Shown here in pieces: positions 46,037 to 55,800 of a DNA stretch of 64,000 bases. A model generated the notes under the pieces. It made no database searches. It was given only the letters and a program-made list of their open reading frames with translations, and was not told the origin of the DNA. The first letter of the stretch is position 1. Each line of letters starts with the position of its first letter. Source of the DNA: Limisphaera sp049537155 (GTDB lineage Bacteria; Verrucomicrobiota; Verrucomicrobiia; Limisphaerales; Limisphaeraceae); assembly GCF_049537155.1 (NCBI RefSeq), contig NZ_JBMVQZ010000003.1, positions 248,001 to 312,000 of the forward strand. The letters are read 5' to 3'. A program made the position numbers and the translations under genes.

Positions 46037-47550
46037 CGGTTCAAATCGTCGCACTGCGTCGATTGGCCAACAGTGTCCGGCCGTCCCGCCAACTGTCTGT
46101 CGGCAGAGCGCGCCGCGCGTTCAGCTCGTTTACCAACTCTTTCAATCAAGCCCCTGAAGATCAAGGCATGGATCGGATAAAGCGCACACCAATAGAGCCA
46201 TCCCGCCAAACCGCGCGGGGCGAAAAACGCGGTCTGGGTGAGCTGTGCCCCGTGAGGCGCGTGCAGTTCCACTCCAAACTCCAGCCAGGCTCGCCCCGGC
46301 AGTTTCATCCCCGCCCCCCAATCGCAGGAGACGACCGAGCTCCGCGGCTTCCACTCGCCGGAAATCGAGGGCATCGCCTGTGCGCACATGGTGCGGATCA
46401 CGCCGGCCGCGCCGCAGGCCGACGCCTTCCACGAGCCGAACCACCGCACCGCGCATGCGCCAGGCCCGATTCATGTAAAGCCAGCCACGCTGGCCGCCCG
46501 GTTGGGCGAACGGACGAAACACCACTTCCGGAGGGGCCGTCACCCGACGCTGCCGCTGTTCGAGGATCATGCCTTCCGCGGTGATCAGACGGCAAACGGG
46601 CAATTCACTTTGGCCGCTGGCTGCAGCATCAGTCCGGGTGCTTTCCCCGGCGCCTGTTTCAAGATTGGCCAGGGTCCGGCGAACCGCCGTGACGTAATCC
46701 ATCGGACTGATGAGCGGAAAGAGTTATCGGGCGGAGTCGTCCGGCACCACGACATCGTGACAAAGACTCTCGACCAGTGGTCGGGCAATGGCTTCCGGCA
46801 CGGGGCAACCCGGTGGCTCCAATTGGAGGAAAGCCGCGGCGTCAGCACGGTAACGGGAAGCAGCCAGCGCCGCAGCCCACGGAACCGCACGCGGCTCGGG
46901 AGCGTCTTTCCATAAGTTGTGACATCCGCAGCGCCGATCTCGATGATCTGTCCCGAGCTTGCCGGTGGCTCCCACGCCGCCGCCACGTACTGCCGGACGT
47001 CGTCAACGGCGATCGATTGGACCCCCATGTGAATCCGTCACGGACAGATCATCACGGGCAGCCGCTCGGTAAGATAGCAGATCAGCTCGAACGAGAGGCT
47101 GCCCGAGCCGGCGATGACCGCGTCCCGAAACTCCGTCACCGGCACGCCGGCCCTGCGCAACGCCTCACCGGTCTGCACGCGTGATCGCGGGCGATCTGAA
47201 AGCTCCGAATCGGATTCTCCCAAACCGCCCAGGTAAATGATGCGCCGGACGCCGTCCGGCTTGGCCGACCGGGCAAAACTGCGCGCTGCCTCAATGTCGC
47301 GCTCTTCGAAGCCTTTGCCCGCCCCCATGCTGTCCACCAGGTAACAGGCAACCTCGACGCCGGCCATCGCGGCAGGCAAACTCCCCGGTCTGAGACAGTC
47401 TCTGGCCTGCACCTCAACCTGCCGGCACCAAACCCTGCCCTTCAGGCCACCCGGATCGCGTGCCAAACAGCGAACGCGGTGCCCGGCCTCCAAAAGCCGA
47501 GGCACCAGCCGCCCACCAATGTAGCCGGTGGCGCCGGTAACCAGCAGGTT
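46033..47550 (-). pseudogene. SDR/NAD(P)-binding-DUF2867 fusion, decayed (two stops, two frameshifts, no start)
   Basis: Read on the minus strand the gene begins at 47550 with NLLVTGATGYIGGRLVPRLL, an SDR Rossmann motif, but a TAA (47551-47553) sits directly before it and no start codon is in frame. It runs through ACYLVDSMGAGKGFEERD to TERLPVMICP and meets TGA at 47038-47040. It resumes in frame with MGVQSIAVDDVRQYVAAAW, shifts frame at a run of four G (plus strand 46802-46805) into VPEAIARPLVESLCHDVVV, meets TAA at 46724-46726, then resumes LFPLISPMDYVTAVRR. The DUF2867 part (PPEVVFRPFAQPGGQRGWLY) shifts again at six C (46314-46319) and ends GWLYWCALYPIHALIF. Homologues are one intact SDR-DUF2867 protein. 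Clearly a pseudogene. Confidence 0.85.
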
Positions 47551-47581
47551 TTAGGATGAGGCCGCGGCAGCGACCATTGGA

Positions 47582-48178
47582 TCATTCACCGTTTGAGCGG
47601 GTGGCGCGGATCCAGCCTGTTTCCAACCGAAACGGTCCGGCCTGTTTGTCAGCGATCAAGAAGCCAACGGAGTTCACCTTGGCCGGATCGAGCGGCGACA
47701 CGTCTCTCAGAATGCGCCCGCGCCAGATCGGGGTGAATGGACTGAACGGCAGCTTGATTTCCTGCCACTCCCCTTGCTGCGCCTCAAAGGAAGCCTGGTA
47801 CAGCGCCGCATTGTAGCGCCCCTCGGTCCGCACCGTGAACTTGTAGCGCCGGCCATCGCCGCGCACGCGAATCACGAACGCGTCGGTGCCGGTCAAATCG
47901 TGGTTGCCCCGCTGCGTACGCACCGAGGCAAAGCCGCCGTTGTTCTCAACCGAAACCGTACCTGTAAACACGGCTACGCCCTCCTTCCACAGGAACCGGC
48001 GGGTGGACACGCCGCCCATGACACCGTCATTGACCACCCGCCACGGCCTCACGGCGTCAGGTTGGGAGAAATCGAACCGTCCGACATCAGGTTTGGGCGC
48101 AGCGCCGGCGTTTATGCCGGACAGGGCGAGCCGGGCGGTGCGCCCGCCGAGATGGATAAACTGAATCGGTGCCTTCAT
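47582..48178 (-). CDS. CIA30 family (NDUFAF1-like) protein
   Basis: The 198-residue protein has the CIA30 fold signature: FDFSQPDAVRPWRVVNDGVMGGVSTRRF near residues 37-64, FTGTVSVENNGGFASVRT, FVIRVRGDGRRYKF, and LPFSPFTPIWRGRIL. The N-terminal 35 residues are variable. In mitochondria CIA30 assists complex I assembly; bacterial members are of unknown role and often lie in light- or stress-induced clusters. It sits between two disrupted genes, yet its own frame is intact. Earlier in-frame ATGs (48199, 48214) are possible. Confidence 0.82.
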   Translation of the reverse strand: MKAPIQFIHLGGRTARLALSGINAGAAPKPDVGRFDFSQPDAVRPWRVVNDGVMGGVSTRRFLWKEGVAVFTGTVSVENNGGFASVRTQRGNHDLTGTDAFVIRVRGDGRRYKFTVRTEGRYNAALYQASFEAQQGEWQEIKLPFSPFTPIWRGRILRDVSPLDPAKVNSVGFLIADKQAGPFRLETGWIRATRSNGE

Positions 48179-48274
48179 GGTGTGATTCTTGGAAAGCATT
48201 GGTGAAGTGAGCATGGCTGCGTCAAGGCCGCAAGGCGGGGGGTCTCTGAGCCCCCACCTTGTGGAGTAATCTGT

Positions 48275-48394
48275 TTACGGTTTTGGCAGCAGTACCGTGT
48301 CGATGACGTGAATCACGCCGTTTATCGCCATGATGTCGGTCTTGATCACCTTGGCATTGTCAAGCTTGACACCTGCATCGCTGACCTGAATGCA
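48275..48394 (-). pseudogene. FAS1 (fasciclin) domain protein, 3' end only
   Basis: The last 39 codons read IQVSDAGVKLDNAKVIKTDIMAINGVIHVIDTVLLPKP, the C-terminal end (H2 box, NGVIHVIDTVLLP) of a fasciclin-like domain. Upstream, beyond about 48394, the minus-strand frame is just the antisense of the next gene, so about 100 residues and the start of the FAS1 protein are missing. It shares its break point with the truncated MerR-like gene on the other strand. FAS1 proteins are secreted adhesion-type proteins common in light/stress islands. Confidence 0.8.
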
Positions 48395-48400
48395 CAGCGG

Positions 48401-49087
48401 GTGAGCCTGATGCGCCCACTGACGCTGTCGGGCCGCAGCATCGGTCAAGAGGCGGGACTCACGACAACCGAACTGCGGCGGTTGGCTGCATCGATCCAAG
48501 CGACCGGGCGTGCCCCTGCCGCTCCCGAGGTGATTGCCGCCACCGACAAGTCTGTGGACGCCTGTTTGGCGATCGCGCGTGCCATGGATGAGACAGACCT
48601 GAGGAAGCATCTGGAGGAAGCCGGATCCAGGATCGGCACACGAGGTCTGCTCGTTCGGGTGGTCGCGCCGCTGCTCCACCCGCCGGGCCGGCCGTGGTGC
48701 GATGGAACCATCGCGGCCGGCCACGAGCATTTCGCCGTGACCGGCGTGCGCGACTTTCTGGGCGGGCTGGCGGGAGCGATGGGCAACCTCGAAAGAGCGC
48801 CCCTGCTGGTAACCGCGATCCCCTCCGGCCATTTGCACGAACTGGGAGCTCTGTTGGTGTCGGCTCTGACGGCCAACCTGGGCTGGCGAACTGTGCGGCT
48901 TGGAGCCAGCGTCCCCGTGACTGAGCTCGCCGGCGCAGCGCGAGAATTGAAGTCGCGGGCCCTCGCATTGAGTGTGGTGCAGCCCGAGGATGATCGTGAC
49001 CTGCCCCGCGAATGGGAGCGGCTGCGTGCACCCATGCCCCCGGAAGTCTCCTTCATCTTCGGCGGAGCCGCAGCCCCGGCGTATTGA
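48401..49087 (+). pseudogene. MerR/CarH-type B12-binding regulator lacking its DNA-binding domain
   Basis: The frame from about 48401 (GTG; or ATG 48410) encodes RSIGQEAGLTTTELRRLAAS, the end of the MerR-type helical linker, then a B12-binding four-helix bundle (CLAIARAMDETDLRKHLEEAG to HEHFAVTGVRDFLGGL) and the cobalamin Rossmann domain (VTAIPSGHLHELGALLV to GASVPVTELAGAA), ending AAAPAY. In CarH/LitR proteins a MerR winged-helix domain precedes this and binds DNA in the dark with adenosylcobalamin as light sensor. Here it is absent, because the sequence left of about 48395 is the FAS1 3' end. Any product could bind cobalamin but not the operator. Such regulators normally control light-induced carotenoid genes, which surround this one. 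Confidence 0.8.
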
Positions 49088-49298
49088 GAGGTGATCGATT
49101 GCATACAGGCTTACTTGGTGGAGGAACTTGCACAACTACCGGTCCTCCTGACGTATCTCTGTCGCTGGGCAGCACCGGCTGCCGGGAGAAAAACGGCTCA
49201 AAGCCGGCTTGACAGGCGCCGAAACGCCGGATCCAGGGGCAGCCGCGTGATGCCACGCCGCGCCCTCCTCCCCGGTGTGCGGCCGGGTCACACCCGGC

Positions 49299-49778
49299 TC
49301 AGGACCGATTGAGCCGCCACAAAGTGAAGTTCAACACGGCGGCGAAGGAGACCCAGACGAGGTAAGGGATGAGCAGAGCCGCTGCCCGGCGTTGAACGCG
49401 CCAGAAGGTCACGATGGTGGCGACGATGGCCAGCCAGAGCAGCACGATTTCGGCAAACGCGGCCCCCGGCCAGTGAAGCCCGAAGAACAGTGGCGTCCAG
49501 GCCGCATTCAGCGCGAGTTGGGCCAGGTAGATCGCCAGAGGGCGCCACTGCTCCCGCCACCCGCCTCGCCGCCAAACCAGCCAGGCGGCCACGGCCATCA
49601 TCGTGTACAGGGCTGTCCACACGGGGCCGAACAGCCAGTTGGGCGGGTTCCACGACGGTTTGGTCAGCCCGGCATACCAGTCGCCCGGCGAGAAGAACGC
49701 GCCCAATGAGGCCGCGGCGAAGCTCAGGAGCAGCGAGCCGACAAGCATGAGGGTGTTCACAAAGTGGTCCGTCTTCAT
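49299..49778 (-). CDS. tspO: TspO/MBR family tryptophan-rich sensory protein
   Basis: The 159-residue protein has five hydrophobic helices and the conserved block WYAGLTKPSWNPPNWLFGPVWT (quoted in part: KPSWNPPNWLFGPVW) plus ALNAAWTPLFFGLH and YLVWVSFAAVLNFTLW. This is the TspO/peripheral benzodiazepine receptor family. In Rhodobacter TspO regulates photosynthesis genes through tetrapyrroles; it is often in light- or stress-responsive carotenoid clusters. ATG 49778 gives the usual start. It is followed upstream (26 bp) by the SRPBCC gene in the same direction. Confidence 0.88.
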   Translation of the reverse strand: MKTDHFVNTLMLVGSLLLSFAAASLGAFFSPGDWYAGLTKPSWNPPNWLFGPVWTALYTMMAVAAWLVWRRGGWREQWRPLAIYLAQLALNAAWTPLFFGLHWPGAAFAEIVLLWLAIVATIVTFWRVQRRAAALLIPYLVWVSFAAVLNFTLWRLNRS

Positions 49779-49804
49779 GGCGATTGTGATGGGGACCCGT
49801 GGTT

Positions 49805-50263
49805 TCAAGCGCGTTCTTCGGCCCCGAAGAGTCGCCGCAGGACCTCGCTCCGGTAGGCAAAGATGCGTTCGATGTCCGGGCGCACGAGCCAGCGGTGCAG
49901 GAGCCAATCCGCCAGGACGGCGTAGCGCACGTGGTCCCGCACCAGGGTGCCGCCGCCCTTGGGCTCGAAAGTGTGCTCGTGGATCCATTGCCGATATGGG
50001 CCGCGCAGTTGCTCGTCCACGAAACGGCGCGGCGGTTCCCAGACGCTGATGCGCGTGCGCCAGCGGATCGGGACCCCGTGGATGCGAAGTCGGTAGTCGA
50101 TCAGCGTGCCTTCACGCATCTCGATGGGTGGCGGCGTGAGAATGCGAAAGCGCAGCCAGGGAGGGGTGATGGTTTCGAGGTTGGCCGCGTCGGCGAAAAA
50201 CGGGAACAGCTTGTCCCGGGGCACGGGCAACCAAAGCTCGCTGACGAGTTCGCGGATGGGCAT
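49805..50263 (-). CDS. SRPBCC family protein (polyketide cyclase/START-like)
   Basis: The 152-residue protein has the SRPBCC fold signature: LPVPRDKLFPFFADAANLETITPPWLRF, GTLIDYRLRIHGVPIRWRTRI, FVDEQLRGPYRQWIHEHTFE and GTLVRDHVRYAV. The 'cell-division inhibitor SulA-like' annotation used for some members has no support here. These small proteins bind hydrophobic ligands. Transcription is in the order desaturase, SRPBCC, TspO with small gaps, so the three probably form an operon; a role with carotenoid or isoprenoid ligands is inferred. Confidence 0.82.
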   Translation of the reverse strand: MPIRELVSELWLPVPRDKLFPFFADAANLETITPPWLRFRILTPPPIEMREGTLIDYRLRIHGVPIRWRTRISVWEPPRRFVDEQLRGPYRQWIHEHTFEPKGGGTLVRDHVRYAVLADWLLHRWLVRPDIERIFAYRSEVLRRLFGAEERA

Positions 50264-50286
50264 GTCCGTTGCCGGTTGGGACGGGC

Positions 50287-51804
50287 TCAGACCTGGACGT
50301 TCTTCGACACGAACTCGATGCCGTGCGCACGGCAGATGAGGTTTGCGGCGATGCGGCCCGACTCGTAGATCGTGGGCAGACCACTGCCCGGGTGGGTGCC
50401 CCCGCCGACCAGGTAGCAGTGGTCCAGTTCTTCGAATTTGTTCCGCGGCCGCAGGTAGAGCATCTGGCTGAGCTTGTGCGAGAGATTGAAGGTGGCGCCG
50501 TATTGGATGCCCATGTCCGCCCAGGTTTGGGGCGTGAACACGATTTCCTCGCGGATGTGTTGCCGCAAATCCGTCATGCCGGCGCGGGTTTCCAGCGCAT
50601 TCAGAACCCGTTCGCGAAAAGGCTCCTTCTCCCGACTCCAGTCGATGGAGGCCGTCAGGTTCGGCACCGGCACAAGCACGTAAACCGCGGAATGTCCCGG
50701 CGGAGCAAGCGTCGGGTCGGTGACACTGGCATTGCGGACGTAAAAGGAGATCTCATCCGAGAGCACCTTGTTTTGGAAGATGTCGCGTATGTTGGCCCGG
50801 TAATCGCGCGCGAAGAAGATGGTGTGGTGCGGCAAGTCATAGAGCTTGTCCAACCCGAGGTAGAGCATGAACGTCGAGCAGGAGTAATCGAGGCGATCCA
50901 CCTTCTCGGGAGTATACTTGCGCAGGACGCCGGGCGGCATGAGATGCTTCATGGCGTGGCCGAAGTCGGCATTGATCACGACTTCGTCCGACCGGATGCG
51001 CTCGCCGTTCTCGAGTTCCACCCCGCAGGCGCGCCGTCCCTCCACCAGGACCTGTCGCACCGGCGTGTTCAGGCGCAGCTCCACGCCGTGCTCGGTTGCC
51101 ACCCTGGCCATGGCCTCGCTGATTTCGCTCAGCCCGCCCTCGATGTGATACACGCCGTAGGCATGCTCGACATAGGGCAGGATGGCGAACAAGGCGGGGC
51201 AATCCCAGGCCGACATCCCGAGGTATTTCGACTGGAACGTGAACGCCAGCTTCACCAGTTCGTCGTCAAAGTAGTCGCCGAGCACGGAAATCAGCGACCT
51301 GCCCAGCGAAAGGAACGGCAACGCGCGAAGCAGGTCAGGCGACAGCAACCGGCGAAACGAGGAGTAGTCCTTCTGGAGGCACGGGTACATCAGCTTGAAC
51401 CGTCGTTTCTCGGTCTGCATGAACCGGTCGTAGCCGGGCCCGCTGCCCGGAAAGACCTGCTCGAGCTGGGCGCGCATGGCTGCGGGATCGGTGGTTGGCT
51501 CCAGGCGTTTGTCATGGAACTGAAGCCGGTACATCGGCTCGAGCCGGACGCTCTTGAGGTAGTCGTCGATATGGCGCCCGGACTCTTCGAACACCTCGTC
51601 GAGGATGAACTTCAGCATGAGAAAGGTCGGGCCGGTGTCGAATCTATATCCATTGCGGATGATGGCGGCGTTGCGCCCACCCACCCGGGGGCCCTTTTCG
51701 AAGACGGTGACGCGAAAGCCGCGTGCGCCCAGGAGCATGGCGGTGGTCAAACCGCCAGGCCCGGCGCCGATGATGATGACGTGCGGTGCCTTGCCGGTGG
51801 CCAT
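50287..51804 (-). CDS. CrtI/CrtN-type phytoene/diapophytoene desaturase
   Basis: The 505-residue protein carries the FAD motif VIIIGAGPGGLTTAMLLGARGF, GGRNAAIIRNGYRFDTGPTFL, and C-terminal LDHCYLVGGGTHPGSGLPTIYESGR, the CrtI signature. It is the second desaturase paralogue of the island, only moderately similar to that at 42862-44343. Such pairs in C30 clusters usually are CrtN and CrtP. The start ATG 51804 follows the usual family N-terminus; an upstream ATG at 51834 adds ten residues. No squalene/phytoene synthase (CrtM/CrtB) is present in the window, so the C30 or C40 precursor is made elsewhere. Confidence 0.88.
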   Translation of the reverse strand: MATGKAPHVIIIGAGPGGLTTAMLLGARGFRVTVFEKGPRVGGRNAAIIRNGYRFDTGPTFLMLKFILDEVFEESGRHIDDYLKSVRLEPMYRLQFHDKRLEPTTDPAAMRAQLEQVFPGSGPGYDRFMQTEKRRFKLMYPCLQKDYSSFRRLLSPDLLRALPFLSLGRSLISVLGDYFDDELVKLAFTFQSKYLGMSAWDCPALFAILPYVEHAYGVYHIEGGLSEISEAMARVATEHGVELRLNTPVRQVLVEGRRACGVELENGERIRSDEVVINADFGHAMKHLMPPGVLRKYTPEKVDRLDYSCSTFMLYLGLDKLYDLPHHTIFFARDYRANIRDIFQNKVLSDEISFYVRNASVTDPTLAPPGHSAVYVLVPVPNLTASIDWSREKEPFRERVLNALETRAGMTDLRQHIREEIVFTPQTWADMGIQYGATFNLSHKLSQMLYLRPRNKFEELDHCYLVGGGTHPGSGLPTIYESGRIAANLICRAHGIEFVSKNVQV

Positions 51805-51834
51805 GGTCAAGACGTGGCTCCAGGAACGACGCAA

Positions 51835-52865
51835 CGAAAGGTAAATGCCTCACGCACAGTGGCAAGACAACTCCGGCGCAATTCCCGTTGTCCGGGTCAC
51901 GGCCTGACGAGCGCGCAAACCGACTCGCGCAGACCAGCACCCCAACTGGCCCGGCTTTCAACGGCCGCACGCGCAATCGGGCGCCAGATGCCCGGGACAG
52001 CTCACGTCAAACTGCAGCGAGTTTACCTCTGCCAGCCCGGAACAAACGTGGGAAGCGCGCGAAACAGGACAGTACCGCATCGGGCGCACCCGGCGCTGTC
52101 CGGAGGTGGGGCGTGAAAGTCAGGCACGCCCGGACGGCGCCGGTTCCACGCATCGCTCAGCAGAGGCTGCGCTCACCCGCCGCAAGTGCGTCCGTGCATG
52201 GATTCGGCAGGTGTCGGGGCGTCCGCTCACATAATCGGCCACGAGAGGGGCACACCGTCGTGATGGTGAAATCCGATCACGGAAACCCCAACGCGCCCGG
52301 GTATCCGACCCGTGGCGCGCCAGCACACATGTCGGCCGGCCTCGGCGGCCTGACGGGATTCACTTCGGCATCCGGTCAAGACTGTCGACCGCACCAACCA
52401 ACCGGAACAGCCACGCATGCGCGCCCAACAGCAAGCAACGGGCCACACGACCATCGCTCCTGACGCCAGCCCGGTGGTCGGATGAAAGGTCAGTGTCCGG
52501 GGAGGTCGGACCTTCTTGCTTCCAGTGATGTCAACCACGGGCCGGACCGACACGGCTCCGGAGTCCGAGGCTCACAGGCCGGATGCTGCCGGTCTGCCTG
52601 CCAGACGGCCGCCCCGCGGATGCAGTCCCCCCTGACAGCACCGTTGTTCGTATGACACTGTCAGGTTGCCTTTGGACCCCCTTCGAAAATCCCCGACCCC
52701 CTTCGGATTCAAACCGGGACTGTCAACCCACTACAAGGAATGGCCGGAGTCGAGTCCCGCTGCAGCACAACGGGACGGCCGGGACAAACTCGGAAAGCAG
52801 GGTTCCTGCCCGCAGGGGGCTTCCCGACTTGCACTCGTCCACCGCGCGCCCACCATGGGACGCAC
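51835..52865. other. gene-free spacer upstream of GH27-PL11 gene
   Basis: About 1 kb. Overlapping frames with no recognisable motif, and no remnant of a phytoene synthase. The GH27 frame is open from 52740, but the segment before 52866 lacks a signal peptide. Confidence 0.5.
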
Positions 52866-55800
52866 ATGGGCAACGCCGTCCACGTACCAATCGTCTTGAA
52901 CAATCCGGTGCTCTCAAGGACCAACGTGTCCGCCTGTCCGCCCGGGGGACGGGGCGGGATTCGTTTGATTCAGCTTCTGGCTCTCCTGGTCTGTGTTGGC
53001 GATCCCCTCTGCGCCGGTAGACCACCCGAGTTCTGGGGCTGGGCGGACCGTCCACCCATGGGTTGGAACAGTTGGGATTGTTTCGGCACCGCGGTCACCG
53101 AGGCGCAGACACGCGCCCAGGCCGACGTCATGGCCGCACTGTTGAAGCCCTACGGATGGGAGTACATCGTGGTGGACATCCAGTGGTACGAACCGCGCGC
53201 CCGCGGCCACGGTTATCGCCCCAACGCCGAGCTCACCATGGACGAGTGGGGTCGGCTCTGGCCCGCCACCAACCGGTTCCCCTCTTCTGCGAACGGCGCA
53301 GGATTCAAACCGCTGGCCGACTATGTGCACAGCCTGGGCCTCAAGTTCGGGGTCCATCTGATGCGCGGCATCCCGCGCCAGGCCGTGCACCGCAACACAC
53401 CCGTCAAGGATACCCCATGGCGGGCCCGCGACATCGCCGATACCAACAGCACCTGCCCGTGGAACCCGGACATGTACGGCGTGAACCCGCGCCATCCCGG
53501 CGCGCAGGCATGGTACGACTCGGTTTTCGAACTGCTGGCCGGTTGGGGTGTGGACTATGTGAAGGTGGACGACATCAGCCGGCCCTACCACGATCACGAA
53601 GGGGAGATCGAACTCATCCGGCGCGCCATTGACCGGTGCGGCCGGCCGATGGTTTTGAGTCTCTCCCCCGGAGAAACGGCGTTGACCGCGGGTGATCATG
53701 TGGTACGGCACGCCAACCTGTGGCGGATCAGTGACGACTTTTGGGACAACTGGCCCGCCCTCTGGCAACAGTTCGAACGCCTGCATCAATGGACGCCCTT
53801 CCGCGGACCGGGTCGCTGGCCGGACGCCGACATGCTGCCGCTGGGCGTGCTGGAATTCGGCACCCGCACCACGCGGTTCACCCGGGACGAACAGATCACC
53901 CTCAGGACCCTCTGGGCCATCGCCCGGTCTCCCCTCATGTTCGGCGGCGATCTAACGAAGCTCGACGCCTGGACGGCCTCACTGCTGACCAATCGCGAGG
54001 TGCTGGCGGTCAATCAGGCCAGCCTGAACAACCGCCAGCTCTTCCGCGAGGGCGACCGGATCGCCTGGGTGGCCGATGTTCCCGGCTCTCCCGATCGGTA
54101 CCTCGCCCTGTTCCACGCGCCCCCTCCAGCAGAGGTCCGACCGGAGGCCGCCGTGTGGAGCAGTCCCGTGGTGGACCGGCACACGCCGGGCCAGGGTGTG
54201 GAGGCGGACGTCCCTCTGGAAGGCGCCCGCGAACTTTACCTGGTCGTGACCGATGCAGGCGACGACATCTTCGGCGATCATGCCGACTGGGTGGAACCGC
54301 GCCTTATCACCGACGATGGTGAAATCCCGCTGGCCAGGTTCTCGTGGCGATCTGCCACGACTGGTTGGGGGCGGGTGGCCTGGGGCCGGGACGCCGGTGG
54401 CGGGCCCATGCGCGTGGGCGGGCGGCCCATCACCAACGGGATCGGCACGCACGCCTTCTCCATCATCGCCTATGACCTGCCCGCCGGAGTGAAACGGTTT
54501 CACGCCTTTGCTGCCCTCGACGACGAGGGAGTACGGCTGGAACGGGGCGCCACGGTCCGGTTTCTGGTCTTCACCAACGATCCCCTCGCCCTGCCTCCAC
54601 CCCGCACCGTGTCGGTGGATCTTTGCGACCTCGGCTTCCACGGTCCGGTCCGCGTGCGCGACCTCTGGACCGGGAAAGATCTGGGCCGGTTCCAGGGCCG
54701 TTTTTCGCAGGAGCTGCGGCCCCACGCCGCAGCGTTGTTCCGGCTTTCGCCGGCGGGTTCAACCGGCGCTCATCCCCTTCGACCCGGTGCCTCCCTCCTG
54801 CGGCCCGAAGCCCTGCGTCCCGGGACCCGCGGGGCCGAGGACGCCGCCCCGATGGTGCTCGGCCAACGGCTCGACCGCGGACTGGTGGCGTTCGTCCTCA
54901 CCAACGGCCATGCTTTCGCCAGCTGGCGCCTGCTTCTGAAGGACCCGCCTGCGGTCCGGTTCATTCTCGAACGCAGCGCGGACGGCCGCACCGGCTGGAC
55001 CGCCGTTCACCCGGATCCTCTGACCAACCGCTGTAACTGGACCGACATGGAGGCCGCCGGCCGGCGGTGGTTTTACCGCGTGCGAGCCCTGGGGCCGGAC
55101 GGGAGTTCGACGGTCTCGGCACCGGTACAGGCCGAGGCTGTCGAAGGACCCACCGCGTTCCGCCGAATCCGGCTGCAGGGACCCTATCGTTTCGACAAAC
55201 TGGGCATTGCGGATCTGGACGGCGACGGCGCACTGGACTTCGTCATCAAGCAACCGCATCAGGTCAGTGATCCGGGCGTCTGGCGTCCCAGTCAGGACAC
55301 GTTCAAGCTCGAGGCCTACCGCAGCGATGGCACCTTCCTCTGGCGGCGCGATCTCGGCTGGAACATCGAACAAGGCGTGTGGTGGTCGCCCATGATCGTT
55401 TACGACCTCGACGGTGACGGCCGGGCCGAGGTGGCGGTGAAGACCGCGCCCACCGACGTGGATTACCGTGACGCCACCGGGCGGGTCACCCGCGGCCCGG
55501 AATGGTGCTCCGTCCTCGACGGCCGCACCGGACGGGAGATCGCACGCGTGGACTGGCCCGCCCGCGGCAACGTGGCCGACTGGGGCGACACCAACAACAA
55601 CCGCGCCTCCCGGCACCTGATGGGGGTCGCCTATCTGGACGGGCGCCGGCCGAGCCTCCTCGTCATGCGCGGCACCTACACCAAAATGGTCGTCCACGCC
55701 TACAATCTCGAAAACGGCCGGCTCGTACCGGTCTGGCAATGGTGCGGCGACGACGAGACCCCGCCGGTCCGCGGCCAGGGCATGCACGGCGTGCACACCG

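Noticed and set aside
51835..52739. Possible squalene/phytoene synthase for the carotenoid island
   Set aside because: No DxxxD motifs or family sequence in any frame here.
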